64,000 nt of DNA, taken from NCBI GenBank assembly GCA_020725115.1, contig DYFR01000016.1, positions 1-64,000 of the forward strand. Direction: 5' to 3'. Under the pieces are notes generated by a model that ran no database searches, was not told the DNA's origin, and saw only the letters and a program-made list of their open reading frames with translations. Each line of letters opens with the position of its first letter. The stretch's first letter is position 1. Source of the DNA: Thiohalomonas denitrificans (lineage in GTDB: Bacteria > Pseudomonadota > Gammaproteobacteria > Thiohalomonadales > Thiohalomonadaceae). This document shows positions 1-9,541 of the stretch, piece after piece. A program made the position numbers and the translations under genes.

Positions 1-353
<353 letters not shown>

Positions 354-489
354 AAGATTTTTAGTCACTATTAGGGTGACAAATCCTTTACCGATTGAGT
401 TCCTCCGCTCTATTGAGCTTTGGTCTCTCATCGATGATTGCTGGCGAACCAGCTCATCAACGGAGCACCCACACAAATTACCTGATCAA

Positions 490-503
490 CTTGTTAAAGA
501 GCG
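490..503 (-). promoter_or_regulatory. rrn leader boxA antitermination site
   Basis: On the minus strand 491-502 reads GCTCTTTAACAA, identical to the core of E. coli rrn boxA. It lies between the last promoter and the 16S gene, the usual place for the element that loads Nus factors and prevents Rho termination in untranslated rRNA. The match is seen in the sequence; the function is inferred from E. coli. Confidence 0.85.
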
Positions 504-538
504 CTGCTGAATCATTTTGCTTCAGCAAAGAGGTGTGC

Positions 539-566
539 ATTATACAGACCTCCTGGTGTTCGTCAA
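539..566 (-). promoter_or_regulatory. rRNA promoter 5 (nearest to 16S)
   Basis: -35 TTGACG at 566-561, 16-base spacer, -10 TATAAT at 544-539 (minus strand). It is the last of five aligned promoters. Its sequence after the -10 (GCACACC) is less GC-rich than in the others. Confidence 0.85.
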
Positions 567-636
567 GCCCGCGTTTCACTTTCGTTACAACGCCAACCTG
601 ACTTGAATTCCTGCCCCGCTGCTGCGGGAGGCGCGC

Positions 637-664
637 ATTATACAGCGCCTTTTTGCTTCGTCAA
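637..664 (-). promoter_or_regulatory. rRNA promoter 4
   Basis: -35 TTGACG at 664-659, 16-base spacer, -10 TATAAT at 642-637, followed by GCGCGCC. The GC-rich discriminator right after the -10 is typical of rRNA promoters under ppGpp/DksA control. Confidence 0.85.
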
Positions 665-729
665 CCCCGCCAGCGAAACTCCCGTTTTGCTGCGGTTTTG
701 ACTGCTTCACCCTGAAGCGGGAGGCGCGC

Positions 730-757
730 ATTATACGTCGCTCCATCCCTTCGTCAA
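730..757 (-). promoter_or_regulatory. rRNA promoter 3
   Basis: -35 TTGACG at 757-752, 16-base spacer, -10 TATAAT at 735-730, followed by GCGCGCC. Same architecture as promoter 4, 93 bases further upstream. Confidence 0.85.
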
Positions 758-823
758 GCCTGCGTTGCAACTTAATTTTCAACGCTGTTTTGACTGCTTC
801 CACCGTCCTGGTGGGAGGCGCGC

Positions 824-851
824 ATTCTACGCTGCCGCGCCGTTTCGTCAA
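824..851 (-). promoter_or_regulatory. rRNA promoter 2
   Basis: -35 TTGACG at 851-846, 16-base spacer, -10 TAGAAT at 829-824 (one change from consensus), followed by GCGCGCC. It shares the preceding TTTTGACTGCTTC block (788-800 on the plus strand) with promoter 3. Confidence 0.8.
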
Positions 852-910
852 CTCCTTTTTTTGCCTCGTTCAGCCTGGCGTTGCCGCCGTGTCTGCCCGA
901 GAGGCTGCGC

Positions 911-985
911 ATTATACGCAGGGCGTTTTGAAGATCAACAAAAAATCTTCACCCAGATAAAAATGCCTTATTTAAGCTGCCAAAC
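911..985 (-). promoter_or_regulatory. rRNA promoter 1 with AT-rich upstream element
   Basis: -35 TTGATC at 938-933, 16-base spacer, -10 TATAAT at 916-911. The 40 bases upstream (about 940-980) are rich in A and T runs, as expected for an UP element that binds the RNA polymerase alpha subunit. It lies only about 60 bases past the tyrS stop codon. Confidence 0.75.
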
Positions 986-995
986 ACTCCAATTG

Positions 996-2192
996 CTATA
1001 CCAGAGTCACGCGGGCCACACGGCGCTTCCCAACCTGAAAGACATGGCTCGCACCAGCCTTGAACAGGGCGCTCTTGTCCTCTGCCCGTTCGCCATCAAC
1101 GCGCACGGCTCCTTGCTGGATCATGCGCAGGGCATCGGACGTGCTGGCGGTCAGGGCCGCCAGCTTCAGCAACTGCGGCAAGGTGAGCCCCTCGCCGGCC
1201 GGCAGCGACAGTTCGTCCATTTGCTCCGGCAATGCCCCCTTTTGGAAACGGGCAATAAAATTGTCACGCGCCGCCGCCCCGGCGCCGGTGCCGTGGAAGC
1301 GGTCGACCAACTCCTCGCCCAGGAGGAACTTTATGTCGCGCGGATTGGCGCCTTCGGCCACCTGGCGCCGGAAATGGCCAATCTCAGTCATGGGGCGGAA
1401 GCTGAGCAACTCGAAATAACGCCACATCAGGTCATCCGAGATGGACATCAATTTGCCGAACTGCTCGTCCGGGGCCTCGTGGATGCCGATGTAGTTGCCC
1501 AGCGACTTGGACATCTTCTGCACCCCGTCCAGGCCCTCCAGGATCGGCATCATCATTACTACCTGGGGCTTCTGGCCGTAGGAGTCCTGCAGTTGGCGCC
1601 CTACCAGCAGGTTGAATTTCTGGTCGGTACCGCCCAGTTCGACGTCCGCCTTCATGGCCACCGAGTCGTAGCCCTGAATCAGGGGGTAGAGGAATTCGTG
1701 CACGGCGATGGGCTGGCCACTGGTGTAGCGCTTGCTGAAGTCGTCGCGCTCCAGCATGCGTGCCACGGTGTGGCGTCCCGCCAGCTGGATCATGTCCGCG
1801 GCACTCATGCCGGAGAGCCAGCTGGAGTTGAACATCACCAGGGTACGGGCCGGGTCGAGGATTTTGTAGATCTGCTGCTCGTAGGTCTGGGCATTGTCGA
1901 TCACCTGGTCGCGCGTCAGCGGCGGACGGGTGGCGCTCTTGCCGGTGGGGTCACCGATCATCGCAGTGAAGTCACCGATGAGGAACATCACCTCATGCCC
2001 CAGATCCTGGAATTGGCGCAGCTTGTTGATGAGGACGGTATGACCGAGGTGCAGATCAGGTGCAGTGGGATCGAAGCCGGCCTTGATACGCAGCGGGCGC
2101 CCTTCCTTCAGCTTGGCCTTTAAGTCGTCCTCCGGCAGGATTTCGTGGACACCGCGTTTGAGCAGTTCAAACGCTTCCTCAACCTTGGTCAT
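996..2192 (-). CDS. tyrS: tyrosyl-tRNA synthetase
   Basis: Class I aminoacyl-tRNA synthetase that charges tRNA-Tyr with tyrosine in the cytoplasm. The 398-aa protein has the HIGH-like signature HLGH at residues 48-51, the KMSKS loop at 226-230 and a C-terminal S4-like RNA-binding segment (about 330-398). The length and the long spacing between the two motifs fit the TyrZ-type enzyme. The ATG start matches the family N-terminus. The gene points at the rRNA operon, whose first promoter begins about 60 bases after the stop, so read-through from tyrS into rrn is possible. The same tyrS-16S adjacency is remembered from Pseudomonas. Divergent from the M23 peptidase gene. Confidence 0.96.
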   Translation of the reverse strand: MTKVEEAFELLKRGVHEILPEDDLKAKLKEGRPLRIKAGFDPTAPDLHLGHTVLINKLRQFQDLGHEVMFLIGDFTAMIGDPTGKSATRPPLTRDQVIDNAQTYEQQIYKILDPARTLVMFNSSWLSGMSAADMIQLAGRHTVARMLERDDFSKRYTSGQPIAVHEFLYPLIQGYDSVAMKADVELGGTDQKFNLLVGRQLQDSYGQKPQVVMMMPILEGLDGVQKMSKSLGNYIGIHEAPDEQFGKLMSISDDLMWRYFELLSFRPMTEIGHFRRQVAEGANPRDIKFLLGEELVDRFHGTGAGAAARDNFIARFQKGALPEQMDELSLPAGEGLTLPQLLKLAALTASTSDALRMIQQGAVRVDGERAEDKSALFKAGASHVFQVGKRRVARVTLV

Positions 2193-2416
2193 TCCCCTCT
2201 CCCAAACATGTTTCGATATAACCGGCGCCAGGCGCCAAAAGGCGGCTCACCAGCCACAGGGCGGGGCCGAAACTGGCGAGTGGCGGAGTTTACACGAGTA
2301 GATGACTGGCGCAGCGCGCCGCACACACGGTTATTGGCATCAATGACTCATTACGGCAGCGGATTCTAGAGTACCATACGCGGCGCGGCACACTTGGCCG
2401 CGGAGCCACGCCAACA

Positions 2417-3838
2417 TTGACCCGCAGCCCCAGGCGGAGTAAGTTTAGCCAAAAGGTTTTTCGAGATATTTCCGTGGATTACAACACTATCTTAAACCGG
2501 GACTGTAAATCACTGGGAGCGCCCCCCCGGGGCAATCCGTTGCGCCGCCGTACCATACACGCCCTGATCCTGGGCGGGGCTGCGGTATTCGGCCTGCTGG
2601 CACTGCTGCAACCGGCACACGACGCCGCAGCCACACGCCATGAGGCTACCCCGCAACTGCTGTCTCTCCCCCTCCCTGCCACGGCCTCCGCAACCATCGC
2701 CGCAGAAGAGGCTCTCCCGGCGGTGGAACTGGTCTGGCAGGAAATTACGGTACGCTCCGGCGATACCCTGTCGGCCATTTTTGACCGCCTCAAAATCAGC
2801 CCGCGCGAACTCCATGCCTTGATGGCCGCCGATCGCACCATGACGGCTACCCTGCGCCAGATCCTGCCGGGGCAGGTGTTGCGCTTTCAGATAGACGAGG
2901 AAGAGGGTCAACTGAATGCACTGAACTACCGCATCGACCCGCTGACTACCCTGGCGGTGGAACGCAGTGAGGACGGTTTCAGCGCCCGCCATATCACTCG
3001 CCAGGTGGAAAACCGCCTGGCCTACACCAGCGCCACCATCGAGACTTCGCTGTTTGCCGCCGGCCAGCGCGCCGGCCTTTCCGATGGCCTGATCATGGAG
3101 CTGGCCACTATCTTCGGCTGGGATATCGACTTCGCCCTGGATATTCGCAATGGTGATCACTTCACCGTGCTGTACGAGCAGGCCTTCCTGGAGGGTGAAC
3201 ACATGCGTGACGGCAACATCCTGGCGGCGGAGTTCGTCAACCAGGGCCAGGCCTATCGCGCCATCCGCTTTGAAGACCCACAGGGCAACACCAGTTATTA
3301 CACCCCTGAAGGCCTGTCCATGCGCAAGGCCTTTCTGCGCTCACCGGTGGATTTCAACCGCATCAGTTCAGGCTTTCAGCCGGAGCGCTTTCACCCGGTA
3401 CTGGGCGTCAAGCGGCCGCACCGGGGGGTGGATTATGCCGCCCCCGTCGGCACCCCCATCAAGGCCTCCGGCGACGGCCGTATCGAATTCATCGGCACCA
3501 AGGGCGGCTACGGCAAAACGGTGATCCTGCAACACGGCGGCGCCTACAGAACCCTGTACGCCCACATGTCCCGCTACCGTCCCGGTCTTGCATCGGGCAC
3601 CCGCGTCAAGCAGGGCCAGATCATCGGCTACGTCGGCCGAACCGGCATCGCCACCGGCCCGCACCTGCACTACGAATTCCTGGTCAACGGCGTGCATCGC
3701 AACCCGCTGACGGTAAAGCTGCCCACCGCGGCCCCCATCCCCGCGCAATACAAGGACGAGTTCCAGCAACAGGCGCAAATGCGGCTGGCCCAGCTGGAAG
3801 CGGTGAAGCAGACCACCCTGGCCATGAACAACCGCTGA
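2417..3838 (+). CDS. M23 family murein endopeptidase with LysM-like domain
   Basis: Cell-envelope zinc endopeptidase expected to cut peptidoglycan cross-links (MepM/ShyA type). Numbering from the TTG at 2417: hydrophobic anchor about 47-65, LysM/OapA-like region about 108-157, a middle domain, and the M23 domain at about 320-435 with zinc ligands H335 and D339 (HRGVDYAAP) and the GPHLHYE motif (H416, H418). All catalytic residues are present. There is no ATG near the N-terminus: the first in-frame one is at residue 136, inside the LysM region. The start is therefore TTG 2417 or GTG 2474 (residue 20). The gene lies 4 bases before anmK, so both probably form a cell-wall maintenance and recycling pair. 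Confidence 0.9.
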   Translation: MTRSPRRSKFSQKVFRDISVDYNTILNRDCKSLGAPPRGNPLRRRTIHALILGGAAVFGLLALLQPAHDAAATRHEATPQLLSLPLPATASATIAAEEALPAVELVWQEITVRSGDTLSAIFDRLKISPRELHALMAADRTMTATLRQILPGQVLRFQIDEEEGQLNALNYRIDPLTTLAVERSEDGFSARHITRQVENRLAYTSATIETSLFAAGQRAGLSDGLIMELATIFGWDIDFALDIRNGDHFTVLYEQAFLEGEHMRDGNILAAEFVNQGQAYRAIRFEDPQGNTSYYTPEGLSMRKAFLRSPVDFNRISSGFQPERFHPVLGVKRPHRGVDYAAPVGTPIKASGDGRIEFIGTKGGYGKTVILQHGGAYRTLYAHMSRYRPGLASGTRVKQGQIIGYVGRTGIATGPHLHYEFLVNGVHRNPLTVKLPTAAPIPAQYKDEFQQQAQMRLAQLEAVKQTTLAMNNR

Positions 3839-3842
3839 CACC

Positions 3843-4967
3843 TTGACGGACACCCTGTACATCGGCCTGATGTCGGGCACCAGCCTGGATGGTGTCGATG
3901 CCTTGCTGGTGGATTTCGGCGCGGCCTCCCCCGTGATCCGGGACAGTTACCACCAGCCCTATCCCGCCGAATTGCGTAGCGCGCTGCTGGAACTCAGCCA
4001 CGCCAGCCACCCCGAATTGCATGGATTGGCCCAGCTGGATGTGGTCCTGGGAGAGTTGTACGCGGCAACGGTACTGGCCTTGTTGACGCGGACCGGAACC
4101 GATGCGGAGGCCATCGCCGCCATCGGCAGCCACGGCCAGACCGTGCGCCATCACCCCCATGGCCCGCACCCCTACACCCTGCAGCTGGGCGATCCCAATG
4201 TCATCGCCGAACGTACCGGCATCACTACCGTGGCCGACTTCCGCCGCCGCGACATCGCCGCCGGCGGTCAGGGCGCCCCGCTGGTGCCGGCGTTCCACGC
4301 CGCCATGTTTCGCCATCCGCAGCGCACACGCGTCATCCTCAATCTGGGCGGCATCGCCAACATCACCGTGCTGCCGCAGGACATCCGCCAGGCGGTAACC
4401 GGCTTCGATACCGGACCGGCCAATGTGCTGCTGGACGGCTGGACGGCGCGGCATTGCGGCACCGCCTATGACGCCGGCGGTCACTGGGCCGGCGGCGGCA
4501 CACTGCTCCCCCCCCTGCTGGAGCGCCTGCTGGCCGACGCCTATTTCACCCAGGCACCGCCCAAGAGTACCGGGCGCGAACGTTTCAATCTGGAATGGCT
4601 GGAGACACAGCTGGACGGTACGGAAGACCCGCAGGATGTACAGGCGACCTTACTGGAGTTGACGGCACGCAGTGTGTCACAGGCTATTGCCGCTCATGCG
4701 GAGGCTGCCGAGGAGATTCTGGTGTGCGGCGGCGGCGCCGGCAACGACCTCCTGCTGCAGCGACTGGCCTTCCACCTGGCGCCGCGCGTCGTACACAGCA
4801 CGGCGGTCTACGGCGTGGAACCCCAGGCGGTCGAGGCGATGGCCTTTGCCTGGCTGGCACGCCAGACCCTGCACGGCACACCGGGCAACCTGCCGGCGGT
4901 GACCGGTGCCCGCCACCCGGTGGTACTGGGCGGCATCTACCGCGGACGACTCAGCGCCGATCGATGA
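3843..4967 (+). CDS. anmK: anhydro-N-acetylmuramic acid kinase
   Basis: Phosphorylates and opens 1,6-anhydroMurNAc released during peptidoglycan turnover, giving MurNAc-6-phosphate for recycling. The 374-aa protein has the family N-terminal signature GLMSGTSLDGVD (residues 8-19), the NLGGIANIT segment, the DTGPAN motif and a glycine-rich VCGGGAGN motif near the C-terminus, all typical of AnmK. The start is a TTG, 4 bases after the peptidase stop, which indicates translational coupling. The last 17 bases overlap the convergent citrate synthase gene. Confidence 0.95.
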   Translation: MTDTLYIGLMSGTSLDGVDALLVDFGAASPVIRDSYHQPYPAELRSALLELSHASHPELHGLAQLDVVLGELYAATVLALLTRTGTDAEAIAAIGSHGQTVRHHPHGPHPYTLQLGDPNVIAERTGITTVADFRRRDIAAGGQGAPLVPAFHAAMFRHPQRTRVILNLGGIANITVLPQDIRQAVTGFDTGPANVLLDGWTARHCGTAYDAGGHWAGGGTLLPPLLERLLADAYFTQAPPKSTGRERFNLEWLETQLDGTEDPQDVQATLLELTARSVSQAIAAHAEAAEEILVCGGGAGNDLLLQRLAFHLAPRVVHSTAVYGVEPQAVEAMAFAWLARQTLHGTPGNLPAVTGARHPVVLGGIYRGRLSADR

Positions 4968-6102
4968 GGATGTAGTCGCGCAGCGGCTCGCCGCTGTAGA
5001 CCTGGGTGGGACGGAAGATGCGGTTGTCGGCCAACTGCTCGCGCCAGTGGGCCAGCCAGCCGGCGGAACGGGCCACCGCGAAGATCGAAGTGAACTGATC
5101 CGACGGAATACCCATCTCCGCGTACAGGATGCCCGAGTAGAAATCCACATTGGGATACACGCCCTTGGCGCCCAGCCGCTCGGCCGCCGCCTCCTCCAGC
5201 GCCAGGGCGGTTTCGAACTCGGCACTCACGCCACGTTCCCGTGCCAGCTTCTCCACCAGTTTCTGCAGGATGTTGGCACGCGGATCCTTAACCTTGTATT
5301 CGCGGTGACCGAAACCCCACACCTTTTCCTTGGCCGCCAGCTTCTGCTCCAGCCAGGGCTTCACCTTGTCCGGTGAGCCGATCTGCTTGAGCATGTTGAC
5401 CACCTTCTGGTTGGCGCCGCCGTGCAGGGGACCGGACAGGGTGCCGATGGCAGCGGCAACTACACCGTAGGGACTGGCCAGGGTGGAACCGGCCACCAGG
5501 GCCGCGAAGGTAGAGGCATTGATGGTGTGTTCGGCATGGAGCACCAGGCAGGTATCCATGATATCGGCCAGCAGCGGATCGGGGTCGTCCCCGTTGAACA
5601 TATAGAGCAGGTTTTCGGCGAAATTAAGGTCGCAGCGCGGGGCGATGGGGTCGTAGCCGTTGCGGATGTGTTCCCACATGGTCACCAGCACCGGCATGCG
5701 GGCGATGATCTTCACCGTCATACGGTGGATATATTCCAGATCCTGACGCAGGCTGCTGTCGGACAGATACTCGTTGCTGGGATAGAACATGCCCAGACTG
5801 GCCACCGCGGTCTGCAACAGCTCCATCGGATGACCGGTGGTGGGCAGGTGTTTCATCATCTCGCGGATGTTGTACTTCACCCGCCGGTTGCGCCGCAGAT
5901 GATCGTCGAACTCGGTCAGCTCGGCCGGCCTGGGCAGGCGCCCGTCCAGCAGCAGCAGGGTGGTTTCTTCGAAGGAGCTGTGCTCGGCCAGTTGCTCGAT
6001 GGGATAGCCACGATAGGCCAGAATCCCCTTCTCGCCATCGATGAAGGAGATATTGGAACGGGTGGCAGGAACGCCCTCGAGTCCCGGCAGATATTCGCTC
6101 AT
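4951..6102 (-). CDS. gltA: citrate synthase (short type)
   Basis: Condenses acetyl-CoA and oxaloacetate to citrate at the entry of the TCA cycle. The 383-aa protein has the three active-site elements of the family: GPLHGGANQ (H227), GFGHREYK (H266) and VDFYSG (D320). It is clearly shorter than the roughly 427-aa E. coli GltA and resembles the CitZ/2-methylcitrate synthase branch, so methylcitrate synthase is the alternative. No prpB/prpD-like neighbours are present, which favours citrate synthase. A good GGAGGAC ribosome site precedes the ATG. The 3' end overlaps anmK tail to tail by 17 bases. The gene interrupts an otherwise Pseudomonas-like erpA-anmK order. Confidence 0.9.
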   Translation of the reverse strand: MSEYLPGLEGVPATRSNISFIDGEKGILAYRGYPIEQLAEHSSFEETTLLLLDGRLPRPAELTEFDDHLRRNRRVKYNIREMMKHLPTTGHPMELLQTAVASLGMFYPSNEYLSDSSLRQDLEYIHRMTVKIIARMPVLVTMWEHIRNGYDPIAPRCDLNFAENLLYMFNGDDPDPLLADIMDTCLVLHAEHTINASTFAALVAGSTLASPYGVVAAAIGTLSGPLHGGANQKVVNMLKQIGSPDKVKPWLEQKLAAKEKVWGFGHREYKVKDPRANILQKLVEKLARERGVSAEFETALALEEAAAERLGAKGVYPNVDFYSGILYAEMGIPSDQFTSIFAVARSAGWLAHWREQLADNRIFRPTQVYSGEPLRDYILIDRR

Positions 6103-6193
6103 CCTGTCCTCCGAGCACCAAAATAAAGGGGCATAAGGATACCAGATATGCCCAGGCCGCGAAGCCCCACTGCTGCCCGCCGATAAGCTGTTG

Positions 6194-6232
6194 AAAACAA
6201 AAAGCCCCGGGCCGCATCGCGGCGCCGGGGCT
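6194..6232 (-). terminator. Rho-independent terminator after erpA
   Basis: On the minus strand an AGCCCCGG/CCGGGGCT stem (6232-6225 with 6210-6203) is followed by a T-rich run (TTTTTGTTTT). It lies just after the erpA stop and separates it from gltA. Confidence 0.85.
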
Positions 6233-6254
6233 GTCTGTCAGCGGTGTCGCGGAC

Positions 6255-6596
6255 TCAGGTGGAGAAAGAGGAGCCGCAGCCGCAGGTAGTAGTGGCATTC
6301 GGATTGCGGATCACGAACTGCGCACCTTCCAGGCCTTCGGTGTAATCGATCTCGGCACCTACCAGATACTGATAGCTCATGGGATCAATCAGCAGGGTCA
6401 CGCCATTCTTTTCCACCGTGGTGTCACCTTCGTTGACGGCCTCGTCAAAGGTGAAACCGTACTGGAAGCCTGAGCAACCACCGCCGGTCACGAACACCCG
6501 CAACTTCAGGTTACTGTTGCCTTCCTCTTCGATCAGCGACTTCACCTTGCCGGCAGCGCTGTCGCTAAAAACCAGTGGACTCTCAACATCGCTCAT
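6255..6596 (-). CDS. erpA: iron-sulfur cluster insertion protein ErpA
   Basis: A-type carrier that receives Fe-S clusters from the assembly machinery and delivers them to target enzymes, such as those of isoprenoid synthesis. The 113-aa protein has the three conserved cysteines of the family, C41 (GGGCSGFQY) and C105/C107 in the C-terminal TCGCGSSF motif. Length and the SxxAxxKVKxL N-terminus fit ErpA better than IscA. It has its own promoter upstream and a strong terminator downstream, so it is probably transcribed alone despite lying behind bactofilin. Confidence 0.95.
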   Translation of the reverse strand: MSDVESPLVFSDSAAGKVKSLIEEEGNSNLKLRVFVTGGGCSGFQYGFTFDEAVNEGDTTVEKNGVTLLIDPMSYQYLVGAEIDYTEGLEGAQFVIRNPNATTTCGCGSSFST

Positions 6597-6636
6597 CGTC
6601 TATCTCCACAACCATAGGATGGATTCAAGTGAACCC

Positions 6637-6665
6637 ATTATCGTTATCCCTACCGTATTAGTCAA
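6637..6665 (-). promoter_or_regulatory. sigma-70 promoter of erpA
   Basis: -35 TTGACT at 6665-6660, 17-base spacer, -10 GATAAT at 6642-6637 on the minus strand, about 40 bases upstream of the erpA ATG. The -35 overlaps the bactofilin stop codon. Confidence 0.65.
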
Positions 6666-7090
6666 GAATCACCCGCTACAGGTTCCCCCAGAGCCAGCGG
6701 CTTGGCTGACGGGCTATCGACAGCCCCCTCGCCACGGTGCACCAGATTACCATTCACCTCGGCACCACGCGCCATTTCGATGATCTTGTAGTACACATTG
6801 CCCTTGACCCGGGCCTGCGGCGCCAGCTCGATGTGATTGGCCGCGTAGACATCACCCACCACACAGCCATTCAACACCACGTTGGGAACCCGTACATCAC
6901 CTTCGATCAGGCCGCGCTCGGAGATACTCAATACCGAACCACTGTCCTGGTCGGCAATGACATTACCCTTGAGGGTGCCGTCCACATGCAGCCCGCCACT
7001 GAACACCACATCGCCGCGGATTTCGGTGTTCTGCCCAATCAGCGTGTCGATCTTGGCGCTCTTGGTCGTCGATTTCGATTTTCCCCACAT
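6662..7090 (-). CDS. bactofilin (polymer-forming cytoskeletal protein)
   Basis: Bactofilins (DUF583/CcmA) form membrane-associated beta-helical filaments that place cell-wall and shape factors. The 142-aa protein has a short positively charged N-terminus and then a core of short beta-helix turns (TEIRGDVVFSGGLHVDG, GLIEGDVRVPN, ARVKGNVYYK), ending in a flexible tail rich in S, P and A. The gene lies 6 bases after the upstream coiled-coil membrane-protein gene, so it belongs to the argC-led operon. Nearby M23 peptidase and AnmK genes fit a role in wall shaping, but that link is inference. Confidence 0.92.
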   Translation of the reverse strand: MWGKSKSTTKSAKIDTLIGQNTEIRGDVVFSGGLHVDGTLKGNVIADQDSGSVLSISERGLIEGDVRVPNVVLNGCVVGDVYAANHIELAPQARVKGNVYYKIIEMARGAEVNGNLVHRGEGAVDSPSAKPLALGEPVAGDS

Positions 7091-7096
7091 ATTCTT

Positions 7097-7810
7097 TCAT
7101 GCCTCCTCTACGGGCCATTCGACGATTTTTTCAACCTTGTCGACGCCGCCACCTACCGGGTCAACCTTTACCACCACCCGCAACGGTATAAAACCAGCCG
7201 GCAGTGTCATATCCCCTTCGAAGTTCTGAAAATACTTGAAGTTGAAACTGAAAAACTTGATGGCATCGGCACTCACCTCGTGCTGCAACAGGGTTTTGTT
7301 CTGCCCTTCCTGCAGCCCCTCCACCTCGAAACTCGCCCTGCCACGGGCCAACCTATCACTTTTCAGTACCTGGGTTAACACCAGCTTGTAACGGAAGCCG
7401 TTTTCCACGCCGTTGGCGGCAATTTCGAAGTTTTCCACCCGCAGGCCCTGCTGGGCATCCTTGGGCGAGACGATGCCGCGATAGAAGGCGAGTTCACTCT
7501 TGTACTCGGATATCTCGGCCTGCAGTCCGCCCACCGTGGCCTCCAGAGCCTTGTAGGCCTGACGGTCAATCTGGATGCTGCGCTCGAGAATCGCCTTTTC
7601 CTCACGCAGCGTCACGATCTCCTGCTGCAACTCGGTATTCTGGCGGTTGAGCTGCCCCTGCTCCTGCTGCGCAGTCAGGGTATCGAAGCCTGCACGGTAG
7701 CGGCCATACTCGAACAGCCCCCAACCCGACAGAAGTATGGCCACCACCAGCGCCGCGAGCATGGCCCGGTTGCGCATGGGCCGGTGTGGCGTAACAACGA
7801 GACGACTCAT
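7097..7810 (-). CDS. single-pass membrane protein with coiled coil (DUF6776-like)
   Basis: The 237-aa protein has one membrane helix at about 17-34, a long coiled coil at about 40-105 (many E, Q, L and R in heptads) and a C-terminal beta-rich domain about 120-235. The layout suggests a bitopic inner-membrane protein with a periplasmic domain. The role is unknown; a Pseudomonas homologue sits in the same place between argC and bactofilin, so a role with the bactofilin is plausible. The ATG overlaps the argC stop (ATGA at 7810-7807), indicating coupled translation. The family name is from memory and only moderately sure. Confidence 0.8.
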   Translation of the reverse strand: MSRLVVTPHRPMRNRAMLAALVVAILLSGWGLFEYGRYRAGFDTLTAQQEQGQLNRQNTELQQEIVTLREEKAILERSIQIDRQAYKALEATVGGLQAEISEYKSELAFYRGIVSPKDAQQGLRVENFEIAANGVENGFRYKLVLTQVLKSDRLARGRASFEVEGLQEGQNKTLLQHEVSADAIKFFSFNFKYFQNFEGDMTLPAGFIPLRVVVKVDPVGGGVDKVEKIVEWPVEEA

Positions 7811-8838
7811 GGCAGTACGGCAATCTGATCGATGCCGGCTGCTTCGGCACAGCCAAACATGATGTTCATGTTCTGCACCGCCTGACCGGAGGCTCCCTTG
7901 ACCAGATTGTCGATGACCGACAGCACCACCACGGTATCGCCGCCCTGGGGGCGATGCACGGCGATGCGGCACAGATTGCTGCCGCGCACGGTACGGGTCT
8001 CGGGGAAAGAGCCGGCCGGCATGACGTCGACAAAGGGCTCGCCGGCATAGCGCTGCTCGAACAGTGCCTGCAGATCGGTGTCCGGCTTCTCCAGCCGTGC
8101 ATACAGGGTGGCATGGATGCCGCGCACCATGGGCAGCAGATGCGGCACGAAGGTCAGCCCCACCGGCTGGCTGGCCACATGATTGAGATTCTGGCTGATC
8201 TCCGGCAGGTGACGGTGGCCCTTCACACCGTAGGCCTTGAAGCTGCCCTCCACCTCGGAATACAGGATACCCACCTCGGCCTTGCGCCCGGCGCCGCTGA
8301 CGCCGGACTTGGCGTCCGCCACCAGACCGGCGGGGGACACCACGCCGTTTTGCAACAGGGGCAGGAAACCCAGGGTCACGGCGGTGACGTAGCAGCCGGG
8401 GTTGGCCAGCAGACGCGCGCCCTTGATGGCGGCGCGATTCATCTCCGGCAAACCGTACACGGCCTGCGCCACCAGGTCGGGGCAGGCATGGGGCATGCCG
8501 TACCATTTCTCCCACAGGGCGATGTCCGGGATGCGGAAATCTGCCGCCAGGTCGATGATGCGCACGCCGGCATCGAGCAACTCGCGCGCCATGTGCATGG
8601 CCGTGCCGTTGGGGGTGGCGAAGAACACCACGTCACACTGCTTCAACGCCGCCATGTCGGGGGTGGTGAAGCGCAGATCGACACGGCCGCGCAGGTTGGG
8701 GAACATATCGGCCACGGGCGTGCCGTCGTCGGAGCGGGAGGTGATCACCGTCAGTTCCACTTCGGGATGGCTGGCCAGCAAGCGCAACAATTCGACACCG
8801 GTATAGCCTGTGCCACCAACTATGCCTGCCTTGATCAT
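7807..8838 (-). CDS. argC: N-acetyl-gamma-glutamyl-phosphate reductase
   Basis: Third step of arginine synthesis: NADPH-dependent reduction of N-acetylglutamyl phosphate to the semialdehyde. The 343-aa protein starts with the nucleotide-binding motif [17 protein letters not shown] (residues 5-21) and has the catalytic cysteine at C149 in NPGCYVT. Length and motifs are standard for the family. A ribosome site (AGGA) precedes the ATG. It heads the operon argC, coiled-coil protein, bactofilin, linked by an ATGA overlap and a 6-base gap. Confidence 0.96.
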   Translation of the reverse strand: MIKAGIVGGTGYTGVELLRLLASHPEVELTVITSRSDDGTPVADMFPNLRGRVDLRFTTPDMAALKQCDVVFFATPNGTAMHMARELLDAGVRIIDLAADFRIPDIALWEKWYGMPHACPDLVAQAVYGLPEMNRAAIKGARLLANPGCYVTAVTLGFLPLLQNGVVSPAGLVADAKSGVSGAGRKAEVGILYSEVEGSFKAYGVKGHRHLPEISQNLNHVASQPVGLTFVPHLLPMVRGIHATLYARLEKPDTDLQALFEQRYAGEPFVDVMPAGSFPETRTVRGSNLCRIAVHRPQGGDTVVVLSVIDNLVKGASGQAVQNMNIMFGCAEAAGIDQIAVLP

Positions 8839-8950
8839 GACGGGTCCTGTGTGCGGGAAGTAAAGGTGGGCATGATAAGCCCGTAAGCCACAAAGAAAAA
8901 GTGGCGCGGCGCACCAAACGGAGAACTCACCGAGCCAGCCCGCCCCCCTG

Positions 8951-8959
8951 TGCTATAGT
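8951..8959 (+). promoter_or_regulatory. extended -10 promoter for the tlpA-hemJ pair
   Basis: TGCTATAGT (8951-8959) matches the extended -10 form TGnTATAAT with one change. No clear -35 is seen. It lies about 80 bases upstream of the thiol protein gene. Confidence 0.45.
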
Positions 8960-9040
8960 CGCGGCGCAACGGCGCGGGGAACAGAATGCGCCGCCCGGAG
9001 TCGAACCGACGTACATCCTCAGCATGCAACCGATCACACC

Positions 9041-9538
9041 ATGAAGAGCAAAGACCTGATCATCGCCGCCTTCGCCGCGGCCCTGCTGGCCCTGCTGGGC
9101 TACCTCTGGTTCAGTCCCGCCGGCCTCAATCCCGCCCCCGCCGTCACCGTCGCCACCCTCGACGGCGGCCAGGTGAACATCGAGCAGTACCGCGGCAAGC
9201 CGTTGCTGGTCACCTTCTGGGCCACCACCTGCCCCGGCTGCGTCAAGGAGATCCCCCATTTCGCCGAACTATATAAGGAGCTCGGCCCCCAGGGCTTCAA
9301 TATCCTCGCCATCGCCATGGCCTACGACCCGCCGGAGCAGGTGCGCTTCATGGCCCAGCAGCGTGCCATCCCCTATACCGTGGCGCGAGACGGCGACGGC
9401 GCCGCCGCCCGTGCCTTCGGCGACGTGAAGCTCACCCCCACCACCTTCCTCATCGACCCGCGCGGGCGCATCGTGCAGCAGAAGCTGGGCGAGGTGGACA
9501 TCGCCGACCTGCGCCGCAAGATCATGGAGATGCTCTGA
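9041..9538 (+). CDS. TlpA-family thiol-disulfide protein, membrane-anchored
   Basis: Periplasmic thioredoxin-fold protein expected to reduce or shuffle disulfides, as in cytochrome c maturation or protection of envelope thiols. The 165-aa protein has an uncleaved N-terminal helix (about 6-24), the active site CPGC at C64-C67 within FWATTCPGCVKE, and the cis-proline region LTPTTFLID near residue 136. All residues needed for redox activity are present. It lies 3 bases before the HemJ-like gene, so the two are co-transcribed. Confidence 0.9.
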   Translation: MKSKDLIIAAFAAALLALLGYLWFSPAGLNPAPAVTVATLDGGQVNIEQYRGKPLLVTFWATTCPGCVKEIPHFAELYKELGPQGFNILAIAMAYDPPEQVRFMAQQRAIPYTVARDGDGAAARAFGDVKLTPTTFLIDPRGRIVQQKLGEVDIADLRRKIMEML

Positions 9539-9541
9539 ATC

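Noticed and set aside
765..2123. 452-aa plus-strand reading frame over the rrn promoters and tyrS
   Set aside because: Antisense to the clear tyrS gene, with no family resemblance; a by-product of GC-rich codon use.
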